DNA of 6,737 nucleotides from Candidatus Dormiibacterota bacterium (GTDB taxonomy: Bacteria > Chloroflexota > Dormibacteria > UBA8260 > Bog-877): the NCBI GenBank assembly GCA_003133485.1, contig PKXR01000089.1:317-7053 (forward strand). Direction: 5' to 3'. Both the position numbers and the translations under genes were made by a program. The notes under the pieces were generated by a model. That model saw nothing but the letters and a program-made list of their open reading frames with translations, searched no databases and was not told where the DNA came from. Below, piece after piece: positions 1 through 5,692 of this stretch. Each line of letters begins with the position of its first letter. The stretch's first letter is position 1.

Positions 1-999
1 AGGCGCGGCGGCCGCCGCGCCTCCGGCTTCGGCCGTCCAGGAGCCGGGCGGGGGTGCCTCGCCCCTGGCTTTGGCATACCACCCGTCGCGGAGGTCGGTG
101 ATGAAGAGCTTTGGTGAGAGCGGCTTGCCAGTGTTGAAGGCGGGGCAATGGCTCTGACAGCGGCCACACTCGGTGCAGGTGGCGAGGTCCAGCTCCTGCT
201 TCCAGGTGAGCTGATCCACTGTGGCCAGCCCGAAGTGCTCGGCCTTCTCGATGTCCAGGGTGGGCAGGTGCCGGCCGGCCGGCTCCAGGCTGCGGAAGAA
301 GACGTTGGGCGCCGCGGTGAGGATGTGCAGATGCTTGCTGTGGGCTAGGTAAACCAGAAAGCCGGCAATCAGCCCCAGGTGGGCCCAGAGGAAGAACTCG
401 TGCCAGGCCCAGATCCCCTCCCCATGGACCCCCCGAAAGAGCTGGGCGACCGCGGCCGAGACCGGCCGCAGGTTGACCAAGTGGTCGGTCCCGGCCGCGA
501 TCTGGGTGGCGTAGAGGCCGAGCTGGGTCAGGACCACCAGGGCGATCAAGGCCAGGATCACCGTGGCGTCCCGTTGATGGCTGCCCTCGAACCTCCTGGG
601 CCGCAGCACATACCGATTGAGCGCCGCCACCGCCAACCCGGTGAGTACCGCCACCGCCAACAGGTCCTGGGCGAAGGCCACCGGCCCCCACCAGAGCTGC
701 TGCTCCAGGTTAAGCGGGGGAACCAACGCCTCTAGACCGGCCTCCAGGATCTCCAGATTGAGGATGACGAATCCCCAGAAGATGAGGAAGTGGGCGAGTC
801 CGCTGAGGGGCCAGCGCAGCAGCCGGCGCTGGCCCAGGACAAAGACCACGACCCCCCACGCCCGTTCTTTCAGGTGGTCCCGGCGGGGGTCCGGCTGGGC
901 TGCTCGTATGGAGCGCCAGAGTGGTCCCAGCCGCCGGAGGAATAAGAATCCGGCAACCCCGATGAGCAGCAGCACGGCAACGGGGCTAAGCCAGATCAC
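1..999 (-). CDS. Membrane Fe-S oxidoreductase, NarI-like heme b domain plus 4Fe-4S ferredoxin domain (C-terminus cut off by window edge)
   Basis: An open frame runs from a GTG at 999 to the window edge (333 residues). Residues about 7-24, 66-88, 105-127, 146-168 and 200-220 are hydrophobic, as in the nitrate reductase gamma (NarI-like) domain. His70, His207, His220, His223 and His225 are candidate heme b ligands, including the motif HSKHLHI (220-226). A ferredoxin motif follows, CTECGRCQSHC (Cys275, 278, 281, 285), then NTGKPLSPKLF. From memory this layout and these motifs match the actinobacterial reductase family of Rv0338c, about 880 residues, whose missing C-terminal half carries two CCG (heterodisulfide reductase) domains. 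Related proteins act as ETF:(methyl)menaquinone oxidoreductases, moving electrons from acyl-CoA dehydrogenases via electron-transfer flavoprotein to quinone. That role is inferred here, and the hydratase in the same operon supports it. The start overlaps the previous stop as GTGA and has no clear SD, so translational coupling is likely. Confidence 0.9.
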   Translation of the reverse strand, partial: MIWLSPVAVLLLIGVAGFLFLRRLGPLWRSIRAAQPDPRRDHLKERAWGVVVFVLGQRRLLRWPLSGLAHFLIFWGFVILNLEILEAGLEALVPPLNLEQQLWWGPVAFAQDLLAVAVLTGLAVAALNRYVLRPRRFEGSHQRDATVILALIALVVLTQLGLYATQIAAGTDHLVNLRPVSAAVAQLFRGVHGEGIWAWHEFFLWAHLGLIAGFLVYLAHSKHLHILTAAPNVFFRSLEPAGRHLPTLDIEKAEHFGLATVDQLTWKQELDLATCTECGRCQSHCPAFNTGKPLSPKLFITDLRDGWYAKARGEAPPPGSWTAEAGGAAAAAP

Positions 1000-1244
1000 G
1001 GACGGTCGAAGCCCACCGCGACGAGGAAGAGAGCGACGCCCAGGAGAAAGGTGATAGTGGCTACAACCCAGAACCAGCGGGGCTCCTCCATCCAGAAGGG
1101 ACCTAGGCGCTGGTGGGCGCCTCCCACCGAGGTGTTGGGATCTGGCGAGGGCGCACCCTCGGCGGGGGTCGGGGGAGGAGTCACTGGGGGGATGGTAGTG
1201 ATCGAGCTCGGCACCCCGCCCTGTACGACTAGGCCCCCGACCAC
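996..1244 (-). CDS. Small single-pass membrane protein with proline-rich N-terminus
   Basis: This 82-residue protein has a Pro/Gly/Thr/Ser-rich first half (residues 10-45), then an aromatic stretch (GPFWMEEPRWFW), one hydrophobic helix (about 59-78) and a very short tail ending FDRP. I do not recognise the family. Its GTG start lies 16 nt inside the end of the enoyl-CoA hydratase gene, and its TGA overlaps the GTG of the Fe-S reductase gene (GTGA), so it sits in the middle of a coupled operon. In-frame GTG codons at 1214 and 1184 are alternative starts and would remove much of the proline-rich part without touching the helix. Inference: a membrane-anchored accessory or assembly partner of the Fe-S reductase. 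It could instead be a poorly conserved linker ORF, but the well-formed helix and both overlaps argue that it is expressed. Confidence 0.65.
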   Translation of the reverse strand: MVGGLVVQGGVPSSITTIPPVTPPPTPAEGAPSPDPNTSVGGAHQRLGPFWMEEPRWFWVVATITFLLGVALFLVAVGFDRP

Positions 1245-1987
1245 TTAGCCCGGCGCTTCTCCAAGAACGCCGAGATACCCTCCGCGGCGTCGGCGCTTCG
1301 GAAAGCCTGGTCGAACTCGTCGAGCTCCAGCGCCAGACCGGCCGCCAGGGGCTGGTCGAGGCCGCCGCTGACGGCCCGCTTGATCGCCGCCACCGAGAGC
1401 GGCGCCTGCTCGGCCAGCCTTCCCGCCAGCTCCAAGGAAGCCGTCCTCAGCTGATCCGGCTCGACCACCAAGTTGACCAGACCCAGCTCCCGCGCACGCT
1501 CTGCGTCGATCGGCTCGCCGGTGAGCAAGATCTCCAGCGCCCGCCCCCTCCCGACCAGGCGGGGGAGCCTCTGAGTGCCTCCCCAGCCAGGGATGATTCC
1601 GAGCCGAATCTCCGGCTGGCCCACTTTGGCGCTGGAGCTGGCTACGCGCAGGTCGCAGGCCATGGCCAGCTCCAGGCCGCCACCCAAGGCAAACCCGTTG
1701 ATGGCGGCGACGATCGGAAAGCGCTGCCGCTCCATCTCCAGGGTCAACTGCTGTCCGTCAGCGATCTTGGCCCTAGTCCCGTCCGCGCCGGAGCTCATGA
1801 ATTCCCCGATGTCGGCGCCGGCCACGAAGAAGCGGTCCCCCTCACCGGTCAGCACCGCGGCTCCCAACGAGGAGTCCGCCTCCACTTCAGCGAATGCAGA
1901 GCGCAGCCCATCCAAGACCGCCTGGCTGAGGGCGTTGGCGGGAGGGTGGTCAATGGTGATCCACGCCACCTTTCCCTCGCGCTCCAA
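1229..1987 (-). CDS. Enoyl-CoA hydratase / crotonase family
   Basis: This crotonase-fold enzyme (252 residues from a TTG; family usually about 255-265) is predicted to hydrate trans-2-enoyl-CoA to 3-hydroxyacyl-CoA in beta-oxidation or a related acyl-CoA pathway. The oxyanion-hole segments are FVAGADIGEF (54-63) and GFALGGGLELAMACD (98-112, Gly103). Both glutamates used by true hydratases are present: Glu106 in GGGLELA and Glu126 in VGQPEIRLG, followed by IPGWGGTQRLPR. This favours hydratase over isomerase, although the acyl chain preference is unknown. The true start is doubtful. The TTG at 1987 has no SD nearby, while a strong SD (2013-2019) lies 7 nt before an in-frame ACG at 2003-2005, giving an N-terminus (M)AEQVRLEREG that looks normal for the family. 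No in-frame ATG or GTG exists before the upstream TAG. It is first in a minus-strand operon with the small membrane protein and the Fe-S reductase. Confidence 0.93.
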   Translation of the reverse strand: MEREGKVAWITIDHPPANALSQAVLDGLRSAFAEVEADSSLGAAVLTGEGDRFFVAGADIGEFMSSGADGTRAKIADGQQLTLEMERQRFPIVAAINGFALGGGLELAMACDLRVASSSAKVGQPEIRLGIIPGWGGTQRLPRLVGRGRALEILLTGEPIDAERARELGLVNLVVEPDQLRTASLELAGRLAEQAPLSVAAIKRAVSGGLDQPLAAGLALELDEFDQAFRSADAAEGISAFLEKRRAKWSGA

Positions 1988-2012
1988 CCTGACCTGCTCG
2001 GCCGTCTTGGCT

Positions 2013-2019
2013 CCTCCTT
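2013..2019 (-). promoter_or_regulatory. Strong ribosome binding site that places the hydratase start at an ACG
   Basis: Read on the minus strand this is AAGGAGG, a perfect match to the anti-SD. The next 7 nt (AGCCAAG) lead to an ACG at 2005-2003 in frame with the hydratase. The TTG at 1987 lies 25 nt away, too far for normal use. This is one of the best SD sites in the window, where several starts have none. Confidence 0.75.
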
Positions 2020-2049
2020 TATCTGTGGGCCGGACGCTCTCGCCTTGTG

Positions 2050-2055
2050 TAGGCT
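2050..2055 (+). promoter_or_regulatory. Possible -10 element giving a leaderless mRNA
   Basis: The hexamer TAGGCT fits TANNNT and ends 6 nt before the GTG start at 2062, the spacing expected when transcription begins at the start codon itself. No SD is present before that GTG. No clear -35 is visible. Leaderless genes of this form are common in Actinomycetota. Confidence 0.4.
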
Positions 2056-2056
2056 A
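2051..2056 (-). promoter_or_regulatory. Possible -10 element for the hydratase operon
   Basis: On the minus strand the hexamer is TAGCCT, fitting TANNNT, in the only stretch between the two divergent genes. It would start transcription near 2044 and give a leader of about 40 nt that contains the strong SD. No convincing -35 is seen. It overlaps the -10-like hexamer of the opposite gene, so this call depends mainly on position. Confidence 0.3.
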
Positions 2057-2061
2057 GCTGG

Positions 2062-2682
2062 GTGGCCGACCCCGAGGCGTCCTTGGAGGCCGCCGAGATC
2101 ACGCTCCCGCCGGCCGAGGAGTTCGCCGGGCTCTCCGACGAGCAGCTCCAGAAGCTGGTCCAGATGGTCGAGTCGGCCGAGCGCCGGATCCGAGAGCAGA
2201 TGGCGCCCTTTCAGCTCCGGCTCACCCGGCTGTCGAAGGACGCGGCCGCCGTCCAGACCGAGGTGCGCCGCCGCGACCGGCAGCGCCACATCCAGGCGCG
2301 CAAAGAGGTGCGCGAGCAGGTCAAAGAGGGGGATGCTCCATCGCTGGCCCAGCTGATCGAATCCCCGGCCCCACCCTCCTTCGGGGAGCCCGCCTTCACG
2401 GAGCTCAACTTTCTGCTGGAGAGTGGTGGAGAGGTCGCCCTCGGCTACCCTGGCAGCCGGACCCCCAGCCTGCAGATGACCGATGGCAGCGCGATCTCCG
2501 CGGTGACGACCCTGGCGGAGGCGAGAGAACTCTACCGTCAGGGCTGGGAGATCGGGGTGCCAGCCCGGCGGGGCGTCCGGGTGCATACGCCCGGCACCCG
2601 CCTGGAACGGCTGCTCGACCCCGAGAACTGCTTCGTGCGCCCGGCAGCGGGGACCAGCGATCCCAAGGTGGCCCCGGAATGA
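2062..2682 (+). CDS. Unrecognised protein with N-terminal coiled coil, coupled to coaE
   Basis: This 206-residue protein matches no family I know. Residues 1-24 are acidic and low in complexity. Residues about 25-90 are highly charged and helical (for example LSDEQLQKLVQMVESAERRI), with heptad-like spacing that suggests a coiled coil. Residues 91-112 form a Pro-rich linker. Residues 113-195 look like a small globular domain (GGEVALGYPGSR, RELYRQGWEIGVP, LERLLDPENCFVRP) with one cysteine (190). There is no signal peptide or membrane segment, so it is probably cytoplasmic. The GTG at 2062 directly follows the divergent promoter region and lacks an SD. Its TGA overlaps the coaE ATG (ATGA), so the two are made together. 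A link to CoA metabolism is possible from position only. Normal amino-acid composition and the coupling to coaE support it as a real gene. Confidence 0.75.
   Translation: MADPEASLEAAEITLPPAEEFAGLSDEQLQKLVQMVESAERRIREQMAPFQLRLTRLSKDAAAVQTEVRRRDRQRHIQARKEVREQVKEGDAPSLAQLIESPAPPSFGEPAFTELNFLLESGGEVALGYPGSRTPSLQMTDGSAISAVTTLAEARELYRQGWEIGVPARRGVRVHTPGTRLERLLDPENCFVRPAAGTSDPKVAPE
2665..2671 (+). promoter_or_regulatory. Ribosome binding site of coaE
   Basis: AAGGTGG, one mismatch from the ideal AAGGAGG, lies 7 nt before the ATG at 2679, inside the end of the preceding gene. It fixes the coaE start. Confidence 0.65.
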
Positions 2683-3284
2683 GCCGGGTAATTGGGCTCA
2701 CCGGGGGGATTGCTAGCGGCAAGTCGACGGTCGCGCAGCTGCTGGGCAACAAGGGAGCCTGGATCGTGGATGCGGATCAGCTGGCCCGCGAAGTAGTTTC
2801 GTTGAATAGCCCGGCGCTGGCGGAGATCGTCCAGACCTTCGGCGAAGGGATGATCGCCAGCGATGGATCCTTAGATCGGGCTCAGCTGGGCCGGCTGGTG
2901 TTCGCCGATGCAGTGGCTCGGGAGCGGCTCAATGCCATCGTCCACCCCAGGGTGCTAGAGCTCAGCCGGGAGGAGATCCGCAAGGCCGCCGAGGCCGGCG
3001 CCGATCTCATCGTTTACGACGTCCCTCTCCTCTTCGAGACATCACGGTCGGAAGAGTTCGACGGCACCTTGGTGGTCTGGGTCGACCCCCTGACCCAGCT
3101 CCTGCGGGTGCGGGAGCGATCCGATCTGGATGAGGACCAGGCCCGAGCGCGAATCGCCTCGCAGATGCCGCTGAGCCGCAAGCGCGAGCTGGCCACCTGG
3201 GTGATCGACAACAGCGGCAGCCCGGCGGCGACGCGGGCCGGCGTCGACGACCTCTGGCTCACGGAGCTCTCACCGAGCCGGTAG
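2679..3284 (+). CDS. coaE: Dephospho-CoA kinase
   Basis: CoaE phosphorylates the 3'-OH of the ribose of dephospho-CoA with ATP, the last step of coenzyme A synthesis, in the cytoplasm. The 201 residues fit the usual length of about 200. The N-terminus has the family P-loop, IGLTGGIASGKST (residues 5-17), then the DADQLARE motif (31-38) with the conserved Asp pair, IVHPRV (87-92), the Walker B-like VYDVPLLFE (112-120), and the lid and C-terminal signature RIASQMPLSRKRELATWVID (158-177) followed by NSG. All expected motifs are present and there is no sign of damage. The ATG overlaps the previous stop and has a good SD. Some actinobacterial CoaE proteins carry an extra C-terminal UPF0157 (GrpB-like) domain; this one does not. 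It is likely essential and constitutively expressed. Confidence 0.97.
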   Translation: MSRVIGLTGGIASGKSTVAQLLGNKGAWIVDADQLAREVVSLNSPALAEIVQTFGEGMIASDGSLDRAQLGRLVFADAVARERLNAIVHPRVLELSREEIRKAAEAGADLIVYDVPLLFETSRSEEFDGTLVVWVDPLTQLLRVRERSDLDEDQARARIASQMPLSRKRELATWVIDNSGSPAATRAGVDDLWLTELSPSR

Positions 3285-3294
3285 ACGGCTCCGG
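3274..3294 (+). terminator. Weak hairpin over the coaE stop codon
   Basis: GAGCCG (3275-3280) pairs with CGGCTC (3286-3291) around a 5-nt loop that contains the TAG stop, and further CC/GG pairing is possible with one bulged base. No T-run follows, so this is at best a weak or factor-assisted terminator and may be chance in GC-rich DNA. Confidence 0.22.
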
Positions 3295-3324
3295 CGGAGG
3301 CTGGTCGCTCCAGTCGAAGTACGC

Positions 3325-3330
3325 TATGCT
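3325..3330 (+). promoter_or_regulatory. Possible -10 element before the 173-residue gene
   Basis: TATGCT fits TANNNT closely and lies 12 nt before the GTG at 3343. Transcription would begin about 6 nt before the start codon, leaving no room for an SD, and none is seen. At the 17-nt spacing the -35 position reads TGGTCG (3302-3307), a weak match. It sits in the 58-nt gap after coaE. Confidence 0.4.
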
Positions 3331-3342
3331 CGGCGAACAAGC

Positions 3343-3864
3343 GTGCCCAGCTCCTCTGATTTCTGGATCAAGGTGCCCAACCCCTTCTGGGGCGTGGAGA
3401 CGGTCGGGTTCAGCGTGCGGTGCCCGAGCCAGCTGGAAGTCGCCGGGCTGCCCGACATCCCGTTCTTCGTCGAGGGTGACGCCCAGTCGATGGCATCGCT
3501 GGACCACCCTCTGCGGCTCTTTCCCAATCGGGAGCGGTACGTTGACTGCGACGGCCTAGGGGAGGCCTACAGCTGGACCGATCCGATCAGGCTCACCGAA
3601 GAGGTGATCGTGATGGCCTTTCGAGATCGGAGTCTGGAACAGCCGGCGCCCGATCCCAACCGGGCGCTGCTCAACCGACTCTCGAATCAGCTGGTGCTGC
3701 TGGCTTTCCCGTTCCTCCGCGACTGCGTGAGGGTCGCGGGGCTGCGACTCAACTCGCCGATCTCGGTCAAGATCGGCGCTGACTCGTTTCCTGAGATCGA
3801 CCTCTCGCTGCCGCTGACGGACATCATGGATGGCAACGGTTCCCGCTCCCTGTTCGAGCTCTGA
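3343..3864 (+). CDS. Unrecognised 173-residue soluble protein
   Basis: I do not recognise this family. The protein has a mixed alpha/beta-looking composition with many Pro, Asp and aromatic residues (DFWIKVPNPFWGVETVGF near the N-terminus; SWTDPIRLTEEVIVMAFRD at 77-95). One moderately hydrophobic stretch, LSNQLVLLAFPFLRD (113-127), is more like a buried helix than a membrane span. The C-terminal part (136-160) looks like beta strands. Two cysteines lie at 27 and 69 and a third at 128. No signal peptide is seen, so it is probably cytoplasmic. The GTG start has no SD and a good -10-like hexamer just upstream, so it may be transcribed on its own with almost no leader. It ends 11 nt from the convergent permease gene. 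Its balanced composition, unlike the Arg-rich reading of the opposite strand, supports a real gene. Confidence 0.72.
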   Translation: MPSSSDFWIKVPNPFWGVETVGFSVRCPSQLEVAGLPDIPFFVEGDAQSMASLDHPLRLFPNRERYVDCDGLGEAYSWTDPIRLTEEVIVMAFRDRSLEQPAPDPNRALLNRLSNQLVLLAFPFLRDCVRVAGLRLNSPISVKIGADSFPEIDLSLPLTDIMDGNGSRSLFEL

Positions 3865-3875
3865 CTCGGCGCCAG

Positions 3876-4721
3876 CTACGGCTCGCGGTTCTCGAAGCTG
3901 AACAGCGCCAGCCCCAACACCGCGGTCAGCCACACGGCCACCCACACGAGGTACCAGACGGTCGGTCCAGAGGCGGATTCGAACGAGCTGTTGAGGCCGC
4001 GGCTCGCCGCGGCGGCGAAGGACGAAGGCTCCATGGCGTAGACGGCGGCGTGCCAAAGTCCGTCCGTTGGGAGCAGAAAGTGGGTGATCACGCCGACGTT
4101 GGTGATGGCGGCGTTGTGGAAGACCTGGCCAAAGGCCCCGGCCACGCCACCCAGCCACATCGCGCCGAACGCGATCACTGCGATCACCCCAGCGGTGATC
4201 GCGGAGATCCGGGTGCTGAGGGCCAAAGTGAAGGTCAGCAGAATCAGGCCCTCAACAAACAGAGCCGCCTCGGCGGCGATCAGCTGAGGCGGCCAGAAGC
4301 CGGTGGTCCAGCGCACCAAAGCGAACTCCAGCGTGGTGGAGAAGACGGTGTAGACGGCGATGGTCAGGGTGAGTCCCAGCCACCGTCCCAGCACCAGTTC
4401 GCGGCGGCGCAGCGGGCGCGCCAAGAGCCCCTGAGCGACCCCTGACTCCAACTCGCCAGCGATCGCCGGGGCCGCCAGGAAAGCGCAGGTGAGCGCCAGG
4501 ACGAAGCTGAACATGAACATCACCAACAGCAACAGCTGGGCCGCGGCGGTATGGATCTCACCCTGAGTCAAGGGGAAGCCCTCGAGATGGAGACGGGGCA
4601 CTCGCGAGAAGCCCCAGCCGGAGACGCCGATTACGATGGCGGTGAGCGCGAGGAGAGCCAGGACCAGCTTGCGCCTAACCAACTCGCGCCAGGTGAGGCT
4701 GGCGATCACCCAGGTGGCCAT
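3876..4721 (-). CDS. ABC-2 type transporter permease
   Basis: This 281-residue integral membrane protein has six predicted helices (about 18-36, 61-87, 113-135, 148-168, 174-197, 256-275), the usual number for ABC-2 export permeases. Between helices 2 and 3 is the family-typical cytoplasmic segment GELESGVAQGLLARPLRRRELVLGR, quoted here in two parts: GELESGVAQGLL (89-100) and ARPLRRRELVLGR (101-113). Here the permease contacts its ATPase. The start ATG shares one base with the ATPase stop (TGATG) and is preceded by GAGG with a 7-nt gap, so the two proteins should be made in step. It probably dimerises and moves a substrate outward. The substrate, possibly a lipid, peptide or antibiotic, cannot be told from sequence. 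A large loop before helix 6 (198-255) is the most distinctive part. The gene ends 11 nt from the convergent 173-residue gene. Confidence 0.9.
   Translation of the reverse strand: MATWVIASLTWRELVRRKLVLALLALTAIVIGVSGWGFSRVPRLHLEGFPLTQGEIHTAAAQLLLLVMFMFSFVLALTCAFLAAPAIAGELESGVAQGLLARPLRRRELVLGRWLGLTLTIAVYTVFSTTLEFALVRWTTGFWPPQLIAAEAALFVEGLILLTFTLALSTRISAITAGVIAVIAFGAMWLGGVAGAFGQVFHNAAITNVGVITHFLLPTDGLWHAAVYAMEPSSFAAAASRGLNSSFESASGPTVWYLVWVAVWLTAVLGLALFSFENREP
4180..4202. repeat. Perfect 9-bp inverted repeat with 5-nt loop inside the permease gene
   Basis: GCGATCACC (4180-4188) is the exact reverse complement of GGTGATCGC (4194-4202), separated by CCAGC. A near-direct copy, GCGATCACT, lies just before it at 4171-4179. 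The region encodes the Ile/Ala/Val-rich helix 5 (AITAGVIAVIA), so codon bias on similar residues explains much of it. Confidence 0.6.
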
Positions 4722-5692
4722 CAGCCCGCCTCGATCAGTTGCAGGAAACGCTCTTCCAAAGTCTGCTGGCCGGGATCGACCGCGTAGATCCGGCCTCCCG
4801 CTTCGCTGATGGCCTTGACCAGCTCCGGCACCCGGCTGGACTCGATCCCCGAGACCGTCAGCCAGCCCTCGTCATCGGTGATCTCGCCGAAGGCACTGAG
4901 CCCCCGACGGGCCTCCGCTCCGAGCCCGCTGCAGCGCACCCGCACCTGCGGGCGGGCCAACAGTTCGTTCAGCCGTCCCGCGGCGATCACGCGGCCGTGG
5001 TCGACTACCGCCACCCGGTCGCAGACCAGCTCAACCTCCGAGAGCAGGTGCGAGTTGAGGAAGACAGCCACCCCTTGCTCTCGCAGCCCGCGAACGATCT
5101 CCCGGACGTCATGGCGGCCGACTGGGTCCAGCGCTGAGGTGGGCTCATCCAGCAGGACGAGTTGGGGATTGCCGAGGAGCGCCACCCCCAGGCCCAGGCG
5201 CTGCTGCATACCTTTGGAGAAGCTGGCGACCCGATCGTCGGCGCGGTCCGAAAGTCCGACCGTTGCGAGCGCTCCCGTGATCGCGCCCGGCCAGGCGGAG
5301 CGCTCCAATTGGGCCAGCCGGCAATGCAGGGCCAGCACCTCACGCGCCGTCAGCCAACCCTGGTACCGGAAGAGTTCCGGCAGGTAACCGACCAGGCGGC
5401 GCGCCTCGAGGGTGCCCAACGGCGAACCGAGCACCAGGCCGTCTCCGGAGGTGGGCCGGGCCAGTCCCAGGAGCAGCTTCACCAAAGTCGTCTTGCCGGC
5501 GCCGTTGGGGCCCAGAAACCCGAATACCTCGCCGCGGGGGACCGACATGCTGAGTCCTGAGAGGGCCAGGGTCTGCCCGTACCGCTTCGTCAGTTGGCTG
5601 ACGTGGATCGCCGGACTGATACCGAGTCCGTCGAGTGAAGTTCCGGCCGGCGTTCCCGCGGCGGCTGAGGGCAAGGTGGCGGCCTCAGCCAC
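4721..5692 (-). CDS. ABC transporter ATP-binding protein (ABC-2 export type)
   Basis: This is the nucleotide-binding subunit that drives the adjacent permease by ATP hydrolysis at the inner membrane face. Numbering is from the GTG at 5692 (323 residues). Walker A is GPNGAGKTT (61-69), the signature is FSKGMQQRLG (158-167), Walker B is LVLLDEPTSALDP (178-190) and the switch His lies in LNSHLLSE (212-219). The Q-loop region reads VGYLPE (101-106), with Glu where many ABC proteins have Gln; this variant is frequent among exporters of this type. A C-terminal domain of about 100 residues (250 onward) ends TLEERFLQLIEAG, as in the CcmA/drug-export group. The start is uncertain. A GTG at 5731 would add 13 residues but overlaps the upstream gene by 47 nt. 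The GTG at 5692 overlaps it by 8 nt. A TTG at 5674 has GAGG 9 nt upstream. All precede the domain, leaving a low-complexity Ala/Pro-rich lead of 20-40 residues. Confidence 0.92.
   Translation of the reverse strand: MAEAATLPSAAAGTPAGTSLDGLGISPAIHVSQLTKRYGQTLALSGLSMSVPRGEVFGFLGPNGAGKTTLVKLLLGLARPTSGDGLVLGSPLGTLEARRLVGYLPELFRYQGWLTAREVLALHCRLAQLERSAWPGAITGALATVGLSDRADDRVASFSKGMQQRLGLGVALLGNPQLVLLDEPTSALDPVGRHDVREIVRGLREQGVAVFLNSHLLSEVELVCDRVAVVDHGRVIAAGRLNELLARPQVRVRCSGLGAEARRGLSAFGEITDDEGWLTVSGIESSRVPELVKAISEAGGRIYAVDPGQQTLEERFLQLIEAG
4729..4732 (-). promoter_or_regulatory. Ribosome binding site of the permease gene
   Basis: GAGG on the minus strand lies 7 nt before the permease ATG, inside the last codons of the ATPase gene. 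It supports the ATG at 4721 as the start. Confidence 0.55.

Noticed and set aside
617..1054. Plus-strand open frames opposite the Fe-S reductase, including 379-735
   Set aside because: The minus strand carries a clear heme and ferredoxin domain protein through this region. The plus-strand translations are Arg/Pro/Ser-rich noise.
1575..2057. Plus-strand open frame of 160 codons opposite the hydratase
   Set aside because: The hydratase motifs on the minus strand are unambiguous, and this frame shows no family features.
1849..2586. Minus-strand open frame of 245 codons across the divergent promoter region
   Set aside because: It is antisense to the coaE-linked gene and overlaps the hydratase in another frame. 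Its translation is Arg/Gly/Leu-rich without any motif, as expected of a GC-rich shadow frame.
3326..3559. Plus-strand frame starting with an ATG at 3326
   Set aside because: Its ATG lies inside the -10-like hexamer, and the translation is Ser/Arg/Trp-rich. The frame from the GTG at 3343 has the better composition.
3556..4158. Minus-strand open frame of 200 codons
   Set aside because: It covers the antisense of the 173-residue gene and the end of the permease in another frame. Its composition is dominated by Arg, Gly and Val with no domain pattern.
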